Assembly: GCA_001942185.1 (NCBI GenBank) | Contig: MKJV01000073.1 | Location: 48,512 to 112,511 of the forward strand | DNA length: 64,000 nt | Direction: 5' to 3' | DNA from: Pseudonocardia sp. CNS-004 | GTDB taxonomy: Bacteria; Actinomycetota; Actinomycetes; Mycobacteriales; Pseudonocardiaceae | Position numbers and translations under genes: made by a program | The notes under the pieces: model-generated | What the model was told of the DNA's origin: nothing | What the model saw: only the letters and a program-made list of their open reading frames with translations | Database searches by the model: none | Part shown: piece after piece, positions 26,839-34,927 of the stretch | Position numbering within the stretch: position 1 is the first letter of the stretch | Layout: every line of letters begins with the position of its first letter

Positions 26839-27522
26839 TCAGAGCGCGTCGAAGCGCCGGGTGCGGGTGGTGTCGACCTCGGGGAGGGTGTCGATGACGC
26901 TGCGGATGTGGCGGCGCATCGCGGCCTCCGCCCGGTCGGCGTCGCGGGCGCAGAGGGCCTCGATGATCTCCATGTGCTGCGGCAGGGACACCGCGGGCCG
27001 GCCGGGGTGCATCGCGAGCTGGAACTGGTGGCGGACGTTCTGCCCGCGCAGCCGTTCGATGATCGCGCTCGCGGTGCCCTGGCCTGCCAGCTGGAGGACG
27101 AAATCGTGCAGCCGGCGGTTCAGCTCCGAGTAGCCCAGCAGGTCCCCCGACGCGACGGCCGCGCGCATCGCCTCGCCGATCTCGCGCAGCCGACGGCCGT
27201 CGTCGTCGGTGAGCCGTTCGGCGGCCTTGGCCGCGCACAGCCCTTCGAGGGCCATCCGGACCTCGGTGATCTCGACGGCCTCGGCGAGCGACACGGCCCG
27301 GACCCGGGCGCCGCGGTTCTGCACCCGCTCGACGAGGCCCTCGCTGGCGAGCTGCACCAGCGCGGTGCGCACGTTGGTGCGGCTCGCCCCGAAGCGTTCG
27401 GACAGGTCGGCCTCGACGAGCCGCTGGTTGGCGACGAACTCGCCGTCGGCGATGGCCGCGCGGATGGCGTCGACGACGGGAACCGCGTCCGTCGAGCTCT
27501 CGAGCCCCGTCATCGTCAACAT
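26839..27522 (-). CDS. GntR family regulator (FCD/FadR type)
   Basis: Intact, about 227 residues; starts possible at 27522 or 27513. The GntR winged helix is VVDAIRAAIADGEFVANQRLVEADLSERFGASRTNVRTALVQL in its usual form, followed by GLVERVQNRGARVRAVS. The all-helical FCD domain has the metal or ligand motif ELNRRLHDFVLQLAG and ends with a helix holding the expected His (EAAMRRHIRSVID). It is the last gene of the galB-galC-galD-dioxygenase operon, so it probably controls this operon through the TTGTCAACAA dyad upstream of galB and responds to a pathway acid. Confidence 0.88.
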   Translation of the reverse strand: MLTMTGLESSTDAVPVVDAIRAAIADGEFVANQRLVEADLSERFGASRTNVRTALVQLASEGLVERVQNRGARVRAVSLAEAVEITEVRMALEGLCAAKAAERLTDDDGRRLREIGEAMRAAVASGDLLGYSELNRRLHDFVLQLAGQGTASAIIERLRGQNVRHQFQLAMHPGRPAVSLPQHMEIIEALCARDADRAEAAMRRHIRSVIDTLPEVDTTRTRRFDAL

Positions 27523-27545
27523 CCTCCGCGTGCAGATCGGCGTTC

Positions 27546-28517
27546 TTATTCTGAGGGGGCGTCGACCGGTGGCGTGCCGTGGGTGTGGAACGACGAGATC
27601 GTCTTCAGGCCCCAGGCCTGCCCCTTGGCCCGCTCGGCCTCGGTCCAGGTCACCGGTTCCCAGTCCGGGGCGAAGATCAGCCGGGCGGTGGGGTTGCAGA
27701 GCTCGATCCGGTTGCCACCGGGCTCGTAGACGTAGAGGAAGAACGTCTGCTGGATCGCGTGCTTGTGCGGGCCGGTCTCGATGAACACGCCGTTGTCGAG
27801 GGAGATGTCGGCGGCGCGCAGGATGTCCTCGCGCGTGTCGGTGGCGAACGCGATGTGGTGCAGGCGGCCGGTCGAGCCGGTCCAGTCGTTGGTGTAGACG
27901 AGGTCGTAGGACTTCTGCGCGAAGTTGGTCCACTGACCCGAGATCACGCCGGTGTCGAGCTGGATCTGCTCGGTGACCCGGCCGCCGAGGGCGTCGCAGA
28001 TGAACCCGCCGTTGCCGGCGGCGTCCTTGGCGAGGTAGTTGACGTGGTCGAGCCTGCGCACGCTCACCCCGCGGCCGGGGTAGGCCTGGGCCTGGTTCTT
28101 CAGCGCGGGCCGCAGGTGCTCGGGCGGCTGGTAGCGCTCGGTCTCCCAGTAGATCTCGATCTCGTGCCCGTCCGGGTCGCGGAACAGGTACGTCGGGCCG
28201 ATCCCGGGGTCGCCGTCGATCCAGCCGATCCCGAGGCCGCGCTCCTCCACGGCCGCGACCCGCCGCTTCAGCGCCTCCTCGCTGGACGCCCGCAGTGCGG
28301 TGCGGCCGACACCCGAGGTCTTCGACGCGGTCAGCTTGAGGCTGTGGTGCTCGTAGTCGTCCCACGTGCGCAGGAAGACCGAGTCGCCCTGGCTGCCGTT
28401 CTCGGTGAGACCCAGCACCCGGACGAAGAAGTCGAGGCTGCGTTCCGGCTCGGGTGTGAAGAGCTCCACGTGACCGAGGTGGGCGATCTCGTGACGGGGG
28501 GACTTCTCGAGGGACAT
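27546..28517 (-). CDS. VOC-superfamily extradiol ring-cleavage dioxygenase
   Basis: Intact 323-residue two-module vicinal oxygen chelate protein of the catechol 2,3-dioxygenase type. Metal ligands expected in the C-terminal module are His158 (RLDHVNYL), His220/221 (RLHHIAFATD) and Glu272 (GGNRIELCNP). The N-terminal module keeps HLGHVELFTPEPERSLDFF and DPDGHEIEIYWETERY. It cleaves a catechol-type ring next to the hydroxyls with Fe(II). It lies 15 bases after galD and is followed by the GntR gene. Its neighbours process 4-oxalomesaconate, so the natural substrate could be gallate or a related acid. The known gallate dioxygenases are of the unrelated LigB type, so this assignment is inference. 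Confidence 0.85.
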   Translation of the reverse strand: MSLEKSPRHEIAHLGHVELFTPEPERSLDFFVRVLGLTENGSQGDSVFLRTWDDYEHHSLKLTASKTSGVGRTALRASSEEALKRRVAAVEERGLGIGWIDGDPGIGPTYLFRDPDGHEIEIYWETERYQPPEHLRPALKNQAQAYPGRGVSVRRLDHVNYLAKDAAGNGGFICDALGGRVTEQIQLDTGVISGQWTNFAQKSYDLVYTNDWTGSTGRLHHIAFATDTREDILRAADISLDNGVFIETGPHKHAIQQTFFLYVYEPGGNRIELCNPTARLIFAPDWEPVTWTEAERAKGQAWGLKTISSFHTHGTPPVDAPSE

Positions 28518-28532
28518 CGTCGGCTCCAGACG

Positions 28533-29555
28533 TCAGGGGCGGGGGAAGGTGGTGCCGTCGAACAGGGGGCGGGCGGTGCGGATGACGGCGGAGCGCCGCA
28601 CGCGTGGCGGACTGCCGGGCTCGACGTCGACGTCGACCTGCAGCGACCCGCTCGGGTGCTCCACGGCGAACGGCCGCCCGGGGGCGGGCCGGACCAACAG
28701 CTCGTGGCCGACCGCACCGTCGAGCAACGCGGCGGTGACCACGCTGACCGCGCCGAACACGCCGATCGACGGGTGCTGGCGGACCGGGTCGAAGGCGTTG
28801 AACGTCCGGGTGCGGATCGCCCCGCCGTCCTGCGGCGCGGAGACGAACGTGATCTTCGGAACGGCCGAGCCGGTGACGTCGCCCAGCCCCATCAGCTTGC
28901 CGGCCTGGATGCGCAGGGACGCGATGCGTTCCGGCCCGACCTCCTCCTCGCGGGCGACGACGACCGGCATCCCGTTGTCGATGCACGTCACGGCCATGCC
29001 GTCGATCTCGTCGACGAGCCGGCCGGTGGGCAGCAGGCTGCCGCAGACCGAGCCCTCGGTGCCGGCGAAGGCCAGCGACACCGGGGCCGCGGTGCCGGGG
29101 ACGCCCGCCACCGCCGCGTCGCCCGTGTAGTCGACGCGCCCGCCCGGTGTGGCGAACGTCGACTCCGCCCGGCCACCGGTGTTGACCATGCGGATCCGCA
29201 CGCTGGTGCGCTCCGCCCCGGCGGCCACGAGACCGCGCTCCACGGCGAACTGGCCGACGGCGGCCAGCAGGTTGCCGCACGTCTGGCGGTCCGACACGGT
29301 GGCGGTGTCGACGCCGACCTGCAGGAACAGGTAGTCGACGTCGCAGTCCGGCTCGCTCGACCGCCACACGACGGCCACCTTGCTGGTGACGGGCTGGGCC
29401 CCGCCGAGCCCGTCGATCTGCGCCGGATCGGGGCTGCCCATGATCCGCAGCAGCAGGTCGTCGCGCTCGGCCGGGTCGCCGGGCAGGTCGGAGGCGAGGA
29501 AGAACGCCCCCTTCGAGGTGCCGCCCCGCATGAGCAGGCAACGCACTCCGTTCAC
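28533..29555 (-). CDS. galD: 4-oxalomesaconate tautomerase (PrpF family)
   Basis: Intact 340-residue PrpF-fold isomerase. Family hallmarks are RCLLMRGGTSKGAFFL at the N-terminus, the catalytic-type cysteines in DRQTCGNLLAAVGQFA and in VTCIDNGMPVVV, and ISHP-like stretch RQHPSIGVFGAVSV. GalD converts the keto to the enol form of 4-oxalomesaconate in the gallate and protocatechuate 4,5-cleavage routes. The start overlaps the galC stop by 4 bases (ATGA at 29552-29555). Neighbours galB and galC catalyse the next steps, which supports this over a PrpF role in the methylcitrate cycle. Confidence 0.87.
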   Translation of the reverse strand: MNGVRCLLMRGGTSKGAFFLASDLPGDPAERDDLLLRIMGSPDPAQIDGLGGAQPVTSKVAVVWRSSEPDCDVDYLFLQVGVDTATVSDRQTCGNLLAAVGQFAVERGLVAAGAERTSVRIRMVNTGGRAESTFATPGGRVDYTGDAAVAGVPGTAAPVSLAFAGTEGSVCGSLLPTGRLVDEIDGMAVTCIDNGMPVVVAREEEVGPERIASLRIQAGKLMGLGDVTGSAVPKITFVSAPQDGGAIRTRTFNAFDPVRQHPSIGVFGAVSVVTAALLDGAVGHELLVRPAPGRPFAVEHPSGSLQVDVDVEPGSPPRVRRSAVIRTARPLFDGTTFPRP

Positions 29556-30238
29556 CGCTGGGCCTTCACGTACTCCACCCCGAGATCGGCGAGGGTGGCG
29601 CGCAGGCCGTAGCGGTCGAGGCCGAGCTCGCCGTCGCGGAACGCCTTGCGGGTCGCCTCCTCCTTGGCCAGCCGGGCCCGTCCCGCGGTGAGCGCCTCAC
29701 CGACCCGTTCGCGCGGCACGCACACCACGCCGTCGTCGTCGGCGAGCACCGCGTCGCCGGGCCGCACGATCTGGCCGCCGAGCACGATCGGGACGTTCAC
29801 CGCCCCGGCTGTCGCCTTGACGGTGCCCTGCGCGCTGACCGCGGCGGACCAGGCCGGGAACCCCATATCCCGCAGGTCGGCCACGTCCCGCACGCCGGTG
29901 GTGGTGACGACGCCGCGCACCCCGCGATGGGCGAGCGCGGTGGCGAACAGCTCTCCGAACAGTCCGTCGGTGCAGGGCGACGTGGTGGTGACGACCATCA
30001 GGTCACCCGGGCCGCACTGCTCCACCGCGGCGTGGATCATCAGGTTGTCGCCGGGCCAGCACAGCACCGTGACGGCCGTGCCGCCCACGCGCGCGCCCTG
30101 CTGGACCGGGCGCAGCCCGGGGCCCAGGTAGCAGGTGCGGCCCAGCGCCTCGTGCACGGTGGCGACGCCGAGCTCGGCGAGCGCGTCGACGTCGGACAGC
30201 TCGGCGCGCGGCGGATCGGTGACGATGACCGGTTTCAT
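29552..30238 (-). CDS. galC: 4-carboxy-4-hydroxy-2-oxoadipate aldolase
   Basis: Intact 228-residue RraA-fold enzyme from ATG 30238, which overlaps the galB stop by 4 bases. It splits 4-carboxy-4-hydroxy-2-oxoadipate into pyruvate and oxaloacetate. Conserved motifs are TVHEALGR, GTAVTVLCWPGDNLMIHAAVE, GELFATALAHRGVRGVVTTTGVRDVADL with the Arg-Asp metal and substrate site, and GDAVLADDDGVVCVP. These match the LigK/GalC class II pyruvate aldolases rather than RNase E inhibitor RraA. Context with galB and galD makes the pathway role firm. Confidence 0.88.
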   Translation of the reverse strand: MKPVIVTDPPRAELSDVDALAELGVATVHEALGRTCYLGPGLRPVQQGARVGGTAVTVLCWPGDNLMIHAAVEQCGPGDLMVVTTTSPCTDGLFGELFATALAHRGVRGVVTTTGVRDVADLRDMGFPAWSAAVSAQGTVKATAGAVNVPIVLGGQIVRPGDAVLADDDGVVCVPRERVGEALTAGRARLAKEEATRKAFRDGELGLDRYGLRATLADLGVEYVKAQR

Positions 30239-30990
30239 GCCAGCTCCGCCGTCACCTGCGGGTAGAGGCGTACGTACGCCTCGCCCATCGTGCTGTGGGG
30301 CAACCCGAGGTTCGGGCCCGCGTTGCGCTTGAGCTGCACGCCGCGACGCTTGGCGAGATCGGTGTAGTAGTCCCACATGTGCTGCTGCGCCGGCAGGCAC
30401 TCCATCGCCTTGCGCTTGCGGTCGAACACGGGCGTGATGTCCAGCAGCACGTCCGGGCGGAAGTCGCACTGCTCGGGCTGGTGCGGCTCGAAGAAGAAGA
30501 CCGGGGGCGCGCCGAGCGGCTCACCGGGGGCGTCGTAGCCGATGGCCTGCGCCAGCACCCTGGCCTGCAGCGCCATCCGGGCGGCCGCCGGGTGGTCGCC
30601 GTTGTACGGGTCGGCGAGCGTGTGCGTGAGCACCACGGTGGGGGTGAGCTCGCGGTAGACGCGGACGAGCTGGTCGACGAGCTCGTGGGACTCCACGAGC
30701 GGGTAGTCCCCGGCGTCGAGGAACCGGATCTCGGCACCCAGCGCGGCGGCGGCGTTCTGGGCCTCCCCGCGGCGCAACTCCTTGATCTCGTCGAGCGTGC
30801 GGCCCTCCCGCCAGGCCTTGGCCGACTCGCCGCGCTCGCCGAAGGAGAGGCACACCACGGTGGCACTGTCCCCCCGCTCGGCGGCGAGCGCGATCGCCCC
30901 GCCTGCCCTCCACACGAAGTCTCCGGCGTGCGCGCTGACGACCAGCAGGCTGCCACGCGCTGCTGGATCCGACCCCGATCCCGACCCCAT
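30235..30990 (-). CDS. galB: 4-oxalomesaconate hydratase (PIG-L family)
   Basis: Intact 251-residue LmbE/PIG-L-fold protein. The usual metal motif is altered: SAHAGDFVWRAGGAIAL replaces the AHPDD of deacetylases, and the downstream HxxH part appears as YNGDHPAAAR. This change is known for GalB, a metal-dependent hydratase that adds water to the enol form of 4-oxalomesaconate. The C-terminal KRRGVQLKRNAGPNLG is also family-specific. First gene of the operon galB-galC-galD-dioxygenase-gntR, with a FadR/FCD-like dyad about 50 bases upstream. Confidence 0.85.
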   Translation of the reverse strand: MGSGSGSDPAARGSLLVVSAHAGDFVWRAGGAIALAAERGDSATVVCLSFGERGESAKAWREGRTLDEIKELRRGEAQNAAAALGAEIRFLDAGDYPLVESHELVDQLVRVYRELTPTVVLTHTLADPYNGDHPAAARMALQARVLAQAIGYDAPGEPLGAPPVFFFEPHQPEQCDFRPDVLLDITPVFDRKRKAMECLPAQQHMWDYYTDLAKRRGVQLKRNAGPNLGLPHSTMGEAYVRLYPQVTAELA

Positions 30991-31040
30991 TGCCTCTCCC
31001 GTCCTGCCGACTCGTTCCAGGATCGGTGCAGATCGGACAC

Positions 31041-31052
31041 ATTGTCAACAAT
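31041..31052. promoter_or_regulatory. Candidate GntR/FCD operator upstream of galB
   Basis: The perfect palindrome ATTGTCAACAAT contains the TTGT-N2-ACAA core common to FCD-type GntR operators. It lies about 50 bases before the galB start in an otherwise GC-rich gap. The last gene of the operon encodes a GntR/FCD regulator, which makes autoregulation the simplest reading. Confidence 0.55.
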
Positions 31053-31104
31053 CCTGGCGACTATCTTGTGGCGGGTCATATGTCGCGCACGACCGCCCGG
31101 ACGG

Positions 31105-31712
31105 TCACCCGAAGGCGCGCAGGAACGTGTCCACCGCCGCGCGCGCCACGACCCACAGCTCGTCGTCCGGCACCGGCCGCGTGCCGAGCCGTGAGCGGGC
31201 CTCGACCGGGCCGGTGAGCAGCGCGAGGAACTGCTCGGCCGCCTGGGCCGGGTCGAGCAGGCGCAACCTGCCCGCCAGCGCCAGCCGCGCGAGCCGGTCG
31301 GCCAGCGCCTCGGTGACGCGATCCGCGGCCCGCCCGCGGACGATGTCGATCAGGTCGGGGAAGCGGGCGAGCTCGGCGTTGAGGAGCCGTCGCAGGCCAC
31401 CGACCGCTCCTCGCAGTGGCACACGAGCATGTGGTGGCCGACGTTCTCGAGCATGGCCCGCAGGTCGTCACCGTCCCTGAGCCGGTCGACCGCGGCGAGG
31501 TGCTTCGCGAGCGCGCGGTCGGCGTCGGCGGCGATCGACTCGCGGAAGAGCGTCTCCTTGTCGCCGAAGTGGTTGTAGACGGTCGGCTTGGCCACCCCGG
31601 CCTCGGCCGCGATGGCGTCGACTCCCGCCAGCGCGTACCCCTCGCGGGCGAACACCTCGCCCGCGGCCGCGAGGATCGCCTGTCGCTTGTCGATCCGGCC
31701 CCGGGCGGTCAC
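31105..31712 (-). CDS. TetR family regulator, frameshifted
   Basis: The N-terminal part from 31712 has the TetR HTH (YALAGVDAIAAEAGVAKPTVYNHFGDKETLF). The frame changes near 31410 after CHCEERSVA and continues as GGLRRLLNAELARFPDLIDIV and a C-terminal AefR-like domain (AAEQFLALLTGPVEARSRLG, ELWVVARAAVDTFLRAFG). The AefR-like type often controls efflux or SDR genes. It diverges from the SDR at 31767 and a perfect 22-base palindrome covers that start codon. Confidence 0.82.
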
Positions 31713-31756
31713 CGCTGCATCCTACGGTCAGTTGCTTCTTACTCTGCCGAACATTA

Positions 31757-31778
31757 CTTTGAACTCATGAGTTCAAAG
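31757..31778. promoter_or_regulatory. Perfect 22-bp palindrome over an SDR start codon
   Basis: CTTTGAACTCATGAGTTCAAAG is a perfect 22-base inverted repeat without spacer; the ATG of the SDR gene (31767-31769) lies at its centre. It sits 45 bases from the divergent TetR start. A repressor bound here would block both transcription and ribosome access. TetR or MarR-type binding is inferred; AT content is unusually high for this region. Confidence 0.7.
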
Positions 31779-32624
31779 CGCGTCGTGGTCATGGGCGGGA
31801 CCGACGGCATGGGCAGGGCGGTCGCCCTCGACCGCCTCGGGCGCGGGCACGAGGTGGTGATCGTCGGCCGCGACGACGGCAAGGGGGCCGCATTCCTCGA
31901 CCTGGCCGCACGGCGCGGCGCGTCCGGACGGGCGCACTTCGTGCGGGCCGACCTGAGCCTGGTCGCCGGCACGCGGGCAGCCATCACCGAGATCCGCGCC
32001 CTCTTCCCGGCGGTCGACGCACTCGTGCTGTGCGCGCGGCACTACCGCTCGACCAGGGCCGTCACCGACGAGGGCGTCGAGGAGAACTTCGCGCTCTTCT
32101 ACCTGAGCCGCTACGTCGCGAGCCACGAGATGGCGGACCTGCTCGACGCCGCGGAGGAGCCGGTCATCGTGAACGTCGCGGGCCCGGACGCTCCGGCCGG
32201 GGCGATCCGCTGGCACGACCTCGAGTTGGAGCACGGCTACGACGCCACGGCGGCGCTGATGCACGGCGGCCCGCTCAACGACCTGCTCGGTGCCGGGTAC
32301 GCCGACGACCCGCCGTCGCGGAAGGTCCGCTACGCCCTGCTCAACCCGGGGACCGTCAGCACCAGCTTCTCCGGCGAGTACGACCCCGCGACCGCGGCCC
32401 TGATCGAGGAGGTCAAGGCGAGCGCCATGCCCGTGGAGGAGGGCATCGAGCCCGTACTGGCGCTGCTGGATCGGCCGCCCGCCGAGCCGATCAGCGCATG
32501 GGCCCGCCACGAGCCGATCCCGTTGACCGGCCCGACCTTCGACGTCGCCGCCGCCCGCAGGCTCCGCGCCGAGACGGAGCGCCTGCTCACCACGCTGCCC
32601 CGCCACGACCGGCGGCGGTTCGTG
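31767..32624 (+). CDS. Short-chain dehydrogenase/reductase
   Basis: ATG 31767 opens VVVMGGTDGMGRAVALDRLGRGHEVV, an SDR cofactor motif of the TGxxGxG type with MGGTDGMG. Later motifs are VDALVLCARHY (NNAG position) and a catalytic-region stretch ALMHGGPLNDLLG, with YALLNPGTVSTSFSG as the PG motif. About 285 residues. In the sequence as given there is no stop before the PPOX gene at 32625, so the two form one open frame. A one-base shift near 32600 would end the SDR at the TGA of GTGATG, overlapping the next ATG, and this is my preferred reading. It may otherwise be a real fusion. Confidence 0.75.
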
Positions 32625-33034
32625 ATGTCGGGCGTGTCGGCGGAGCGGCTGCGCGAGGTACTCGACTCGCCGATCTTCGCCACGGTCGCCACCATCCAGC
32701 CCGACGGGACGCCCCAGCAGTCCGTGGTCTGGGTGGACCGGGACGGCGACGACGTGCTCTTCATGGTCGGGGTCGGCAGCCGCAAGGAACGCAACCTCCG
32801 CCGCGACCCCCGGGTGAGCGTGCTGGTCTGCCCGCCGGAGGCGCCGTACGGCTACGCCGCCATCCGGGGCCGCGCGATGTTCGAGCCCGCGCTCTCCGGC
32901 CGGCTCCGGGACGACCTGACGCTGAAGTACGTCGCGTGCCGCACGCCGAGCACGTCGCGCGGACGCCGGAGGCCGCGTCGGGCGACGTCGTCGCCGTACG
33001 GCTCGTCCCCGAGCGGACGGCCGGACGGCTCTGA
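32625..33034 (+). CDS. PPOX-class (F420-dependent) flavin/deazaflavin enzyme, frameshifted
   Basis: From ATG 32625: LREVLDSPIFATVATIQPDGTPQQSVVWVDRDGDDVLFMVGVGSRKERNLRRDPRVSVLVCPP is the split-barrel core of the pyridoxamine oxidase-like superfamily, in the form typical of TIGR03618-like F420-dependent proteins (quoted in parts: FATVATIQPDGTPQQS, RKERNLRRDPRVSVLV). The frame changes near 32935 and the end reads EHVARTPEAASGDVVAVRLVPERTAG with stop at 33034. About 135 residues. The substrate is unknown; it follows the SDR directly and may act in the same pathway. Confidence 0.78.
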
Positions 33035-33119
33035 CCGCGCGTCCGCTGTGGTCGTCGCAGGGTCCGCGGGCGCTGCGAGGACCACGGGCGGCGCGCCTGC
33101 GCGCCGTAAGCTGCCAGGT

Positions 33120-33947
33120 GTGACCGATCTCGCGGGAGCGTTGCGCCGCGCCTCCTACGAGGTCCTCCCGTTCACGGGCACCGAGGCCGCCGTCGTGGCC
33201 CACGTACCCACGGACGTGCCGCTGACGGTGAGCACGAGCCACGCCAGGGGCCCGGAGCCCACCGTCGACCTGGCCGTCCGGCTCACCGGCCACGGCTACT
33301 CCGTGGCCCCGCACCTGGCGGCCCGGCAGATCCGCGGCACCACACACCTGTCCGACCTCGTGGCGCGGCTGCGGGACGCCGGTGTGGACAGCGCCTTCGT
33401 CATCGGCGGTGACGCCCCCGAGCCCGCCGGCCCGTTCGCCGACGCCTTCGCGTTGCTCGTGGCGCTCGACGACCTCGGCCACCCGTTCCAGCGGATCGGG
33501 GTCGCGGGCTACCCCGAGGGGCACGCCGGGATCGCGACCGACCTCCTCGACGAGGCGCTCGAGAAGAAGGCACCGTACGCCACGCACGTCATCACGCAGA
33601 TCTGCTTCGACGCCGGCGCCACGGTCGGCTGGGCGCGTCAGGTGCGGGAGCGGGGCGTCGACCTGCCGGTCCGGGTCGGGCTGCCCGGCGTCGTGAGCAG
33701 GCAGAAGCTCGTCCGCATCTCCGCCGGGCTCGGGCTCGGCCAGTCGGCGCGGTTCCTGCTCAAGCAGCAGAGCATGTTCTGGCGGTTCTTCCTGCCCGGC
33801 GGCTACCACCCCGGCCGCCTGGTGGGGCGGCTCGCCCCGCACCTGCACGGCCCCGCCACCCATCTGGACGGGTTCCACTTCTTCACGTTCAACGAGGTGG
33901 AGAGCACCGAGGCCTGGCGGCGGTCGGTACTCGCCCGGTTGACGTGA
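33120..33947 (+). CDS. Methylenetetrahydrofolate reductase-like protein
   Basis: Intact 275-residue protein from GTG 33120, in a context (GGTGTGACC) that suggests a near-leaderless start. It has the MTHFR TIM-barrel signature: TVSTSHARGPEPTVDLAVRL, GYSVAPHLAARQIRG, SAFVIGGDAPEPAGPFADAF, GVAGYPEGHAG, ATHVITQICFDAGATVGWA and LPVRVGLPGVV (each fragment separate). It therefore binds FAD and probably a folate or related C1 carrier. It is shorter and divergent from true MetF. Many actinobacteria have such a second MTHFR-like protein next to an SDR or methyltransferase, with unknown role. Confidence 0.85.
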   Translation: MTDLAGALRRASYEVLPFTGTEAAVVAHVPTDVPLTVSTSHARGPEPTVDLAVRLTGHGYSVAPHLAARQIRGTTHLSDLVARLRDAGVDSAFVIGGDAPEPAGPFADAFALLVALDDLGHPFQRIGVAGYPEGHAGIATDLLDEALEKKAPYATHVITQICFDAGATVGWARQVRERGVDLPVRVGLPGVVSRQKLVRISAGLGLGQSARFLLKQQSMFWRFFLPGGYHPGRLVGRLAPHLHGPATHLDGFHFFTFNEVESTEAWRRSVLARLT

Positions 33948-33956
33948 CGGGCCCTC

Positions 33957-34793
33957 CTACGACGCCCCGTCGCTTGCCCTGCTGGTCACGGCGAGGGTCC
34001 CGAGCAGGCGCAGGGCATCGGCGCTGCTGCTGCCGCGCTCCGCGTGGTACACGACGAGTTCCTGGCCGGGGCTCTCCCGCACGTCGAAGGTCTGCATCGT
34101 CAGCGTGAGCAGCCCCACCTCCGGGTGCCGGAAACGCTTCCGCTCCAGCGCCTTCCCCCGCGCGTCGTGGCGGGCCCAGAGCTCCCGGAACTCCGGACTG
34201 CCCTCCAGCAGGTCGACGAGCACCCCGCGGATCCGGGGATCGTCGGGAGACCGGCCGTGGCCGATGCGGAACCCGGCCGTGGAGTTGCGGGCCACGTCGG
34301 CCCAGTCGACGTAGAAGTCGCGGGCCCGCGGATCCCCGAACACGATCTCCATCAGGTTGCGGGAGAACGACCAGCCGCCGAACAGGGCGTCCGCGATCTC
34401 GTTCGACGCGAGCACGTCGAACGCGCGGTTGTGGACCAGGGCGGGGTTGTCGGGCCAGGAGTCCATGAGCTCCAGCAGGCTCGGGTCGACCCGGTCGGAC
34501 CCGGCCGGGCGGCGCCCGCGCGGCGTGACGCCCGCCAGGTCGAAGAGGTGCTGCCGCTCATCGGCGCCGAGCCGCAGCGCCACGGCCAGCGCCTCGAGCA
34601 CCTGTGCGGAGGGGTTGCGCTCCCGGCCCTGCTCGAGCCGTACGTAGTAGTCCACGCTCGTGCCGGCCAGCAGCGCCACCTCCTCGCGGCGCAGCCCCGG
34701 CACGCGCCGGTGGCCGGTGGAGGTGAGGCCGACGTCCGCGGGCGTGACGCGGGCGCGCCTCGTGCCGAGGAAGTCGCCGAGTTCCGAGCCCAT
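33957..34793 (-). CDS. XRE family regulator with MmyB-like C-terminal domain
   Basis: Intact, 278 residues from ATG 34793 (MGSELGDFLGTRRARVTPAD). The HTH is RRVPGLRREEVALLAGTSVDYYVRLEQGRERNPSAQVLEALAVAL in the usual arrangement. The C-terminal PAS-like MmyB domain follows (PALVHNRAFDVLASNEIADALFGG, ARDFYVDWADVARNSTAGFRI, LLTLTMQTFDV), which can bind fatty acids in related proteins. This type is usually divergent from an SDR gene, as here (34928), and represses it. Confidence 0.9.
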   Translation of the reverse strand: MGSELGDFLGTRRARVTPADVGLTSTGHRRVPGLRREEVALLAGTSVDYYVRLEQGRERNPSAQVLEALAVALRLGADERQHLFDLAGVTPRGRRPAGSDRVDPSLLELMDSWPDNPALVHNRAFDVLASNEIADALFGGWSFSRNLMEIVFGDPRARDFYVDWADVARNSTAGFRIGHGRSPDDPRIRGVLVDLLEGSPEFRELWARHDARGKALERKRFRHPEVGLLTLTMQTFDVRESPGQELVVYHAERGSSSADALRLLGTLAVTSRASDGAS

Positions 34794-34927
34794 GTCCTCC
34801 ACGGTATGGCCGCGTCGCCGGCTGTGTGTGGGTGTGGTGCACCCAGGAGGAACGCGTCCTGCCGCCTCCTCCCGATCGAGCTCACGGTGGGCGGTGCAGG
34901 AACCACCACCCATCGAGGAGGAACCCC

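Noticed and set aside
25000..27133. Long plus-strand frame opposite the membrane protein and GntR
   Set aside because: It is the antisense shadow of clearly coding minus-strand genes, with Arg/Gly/His-rich composition.
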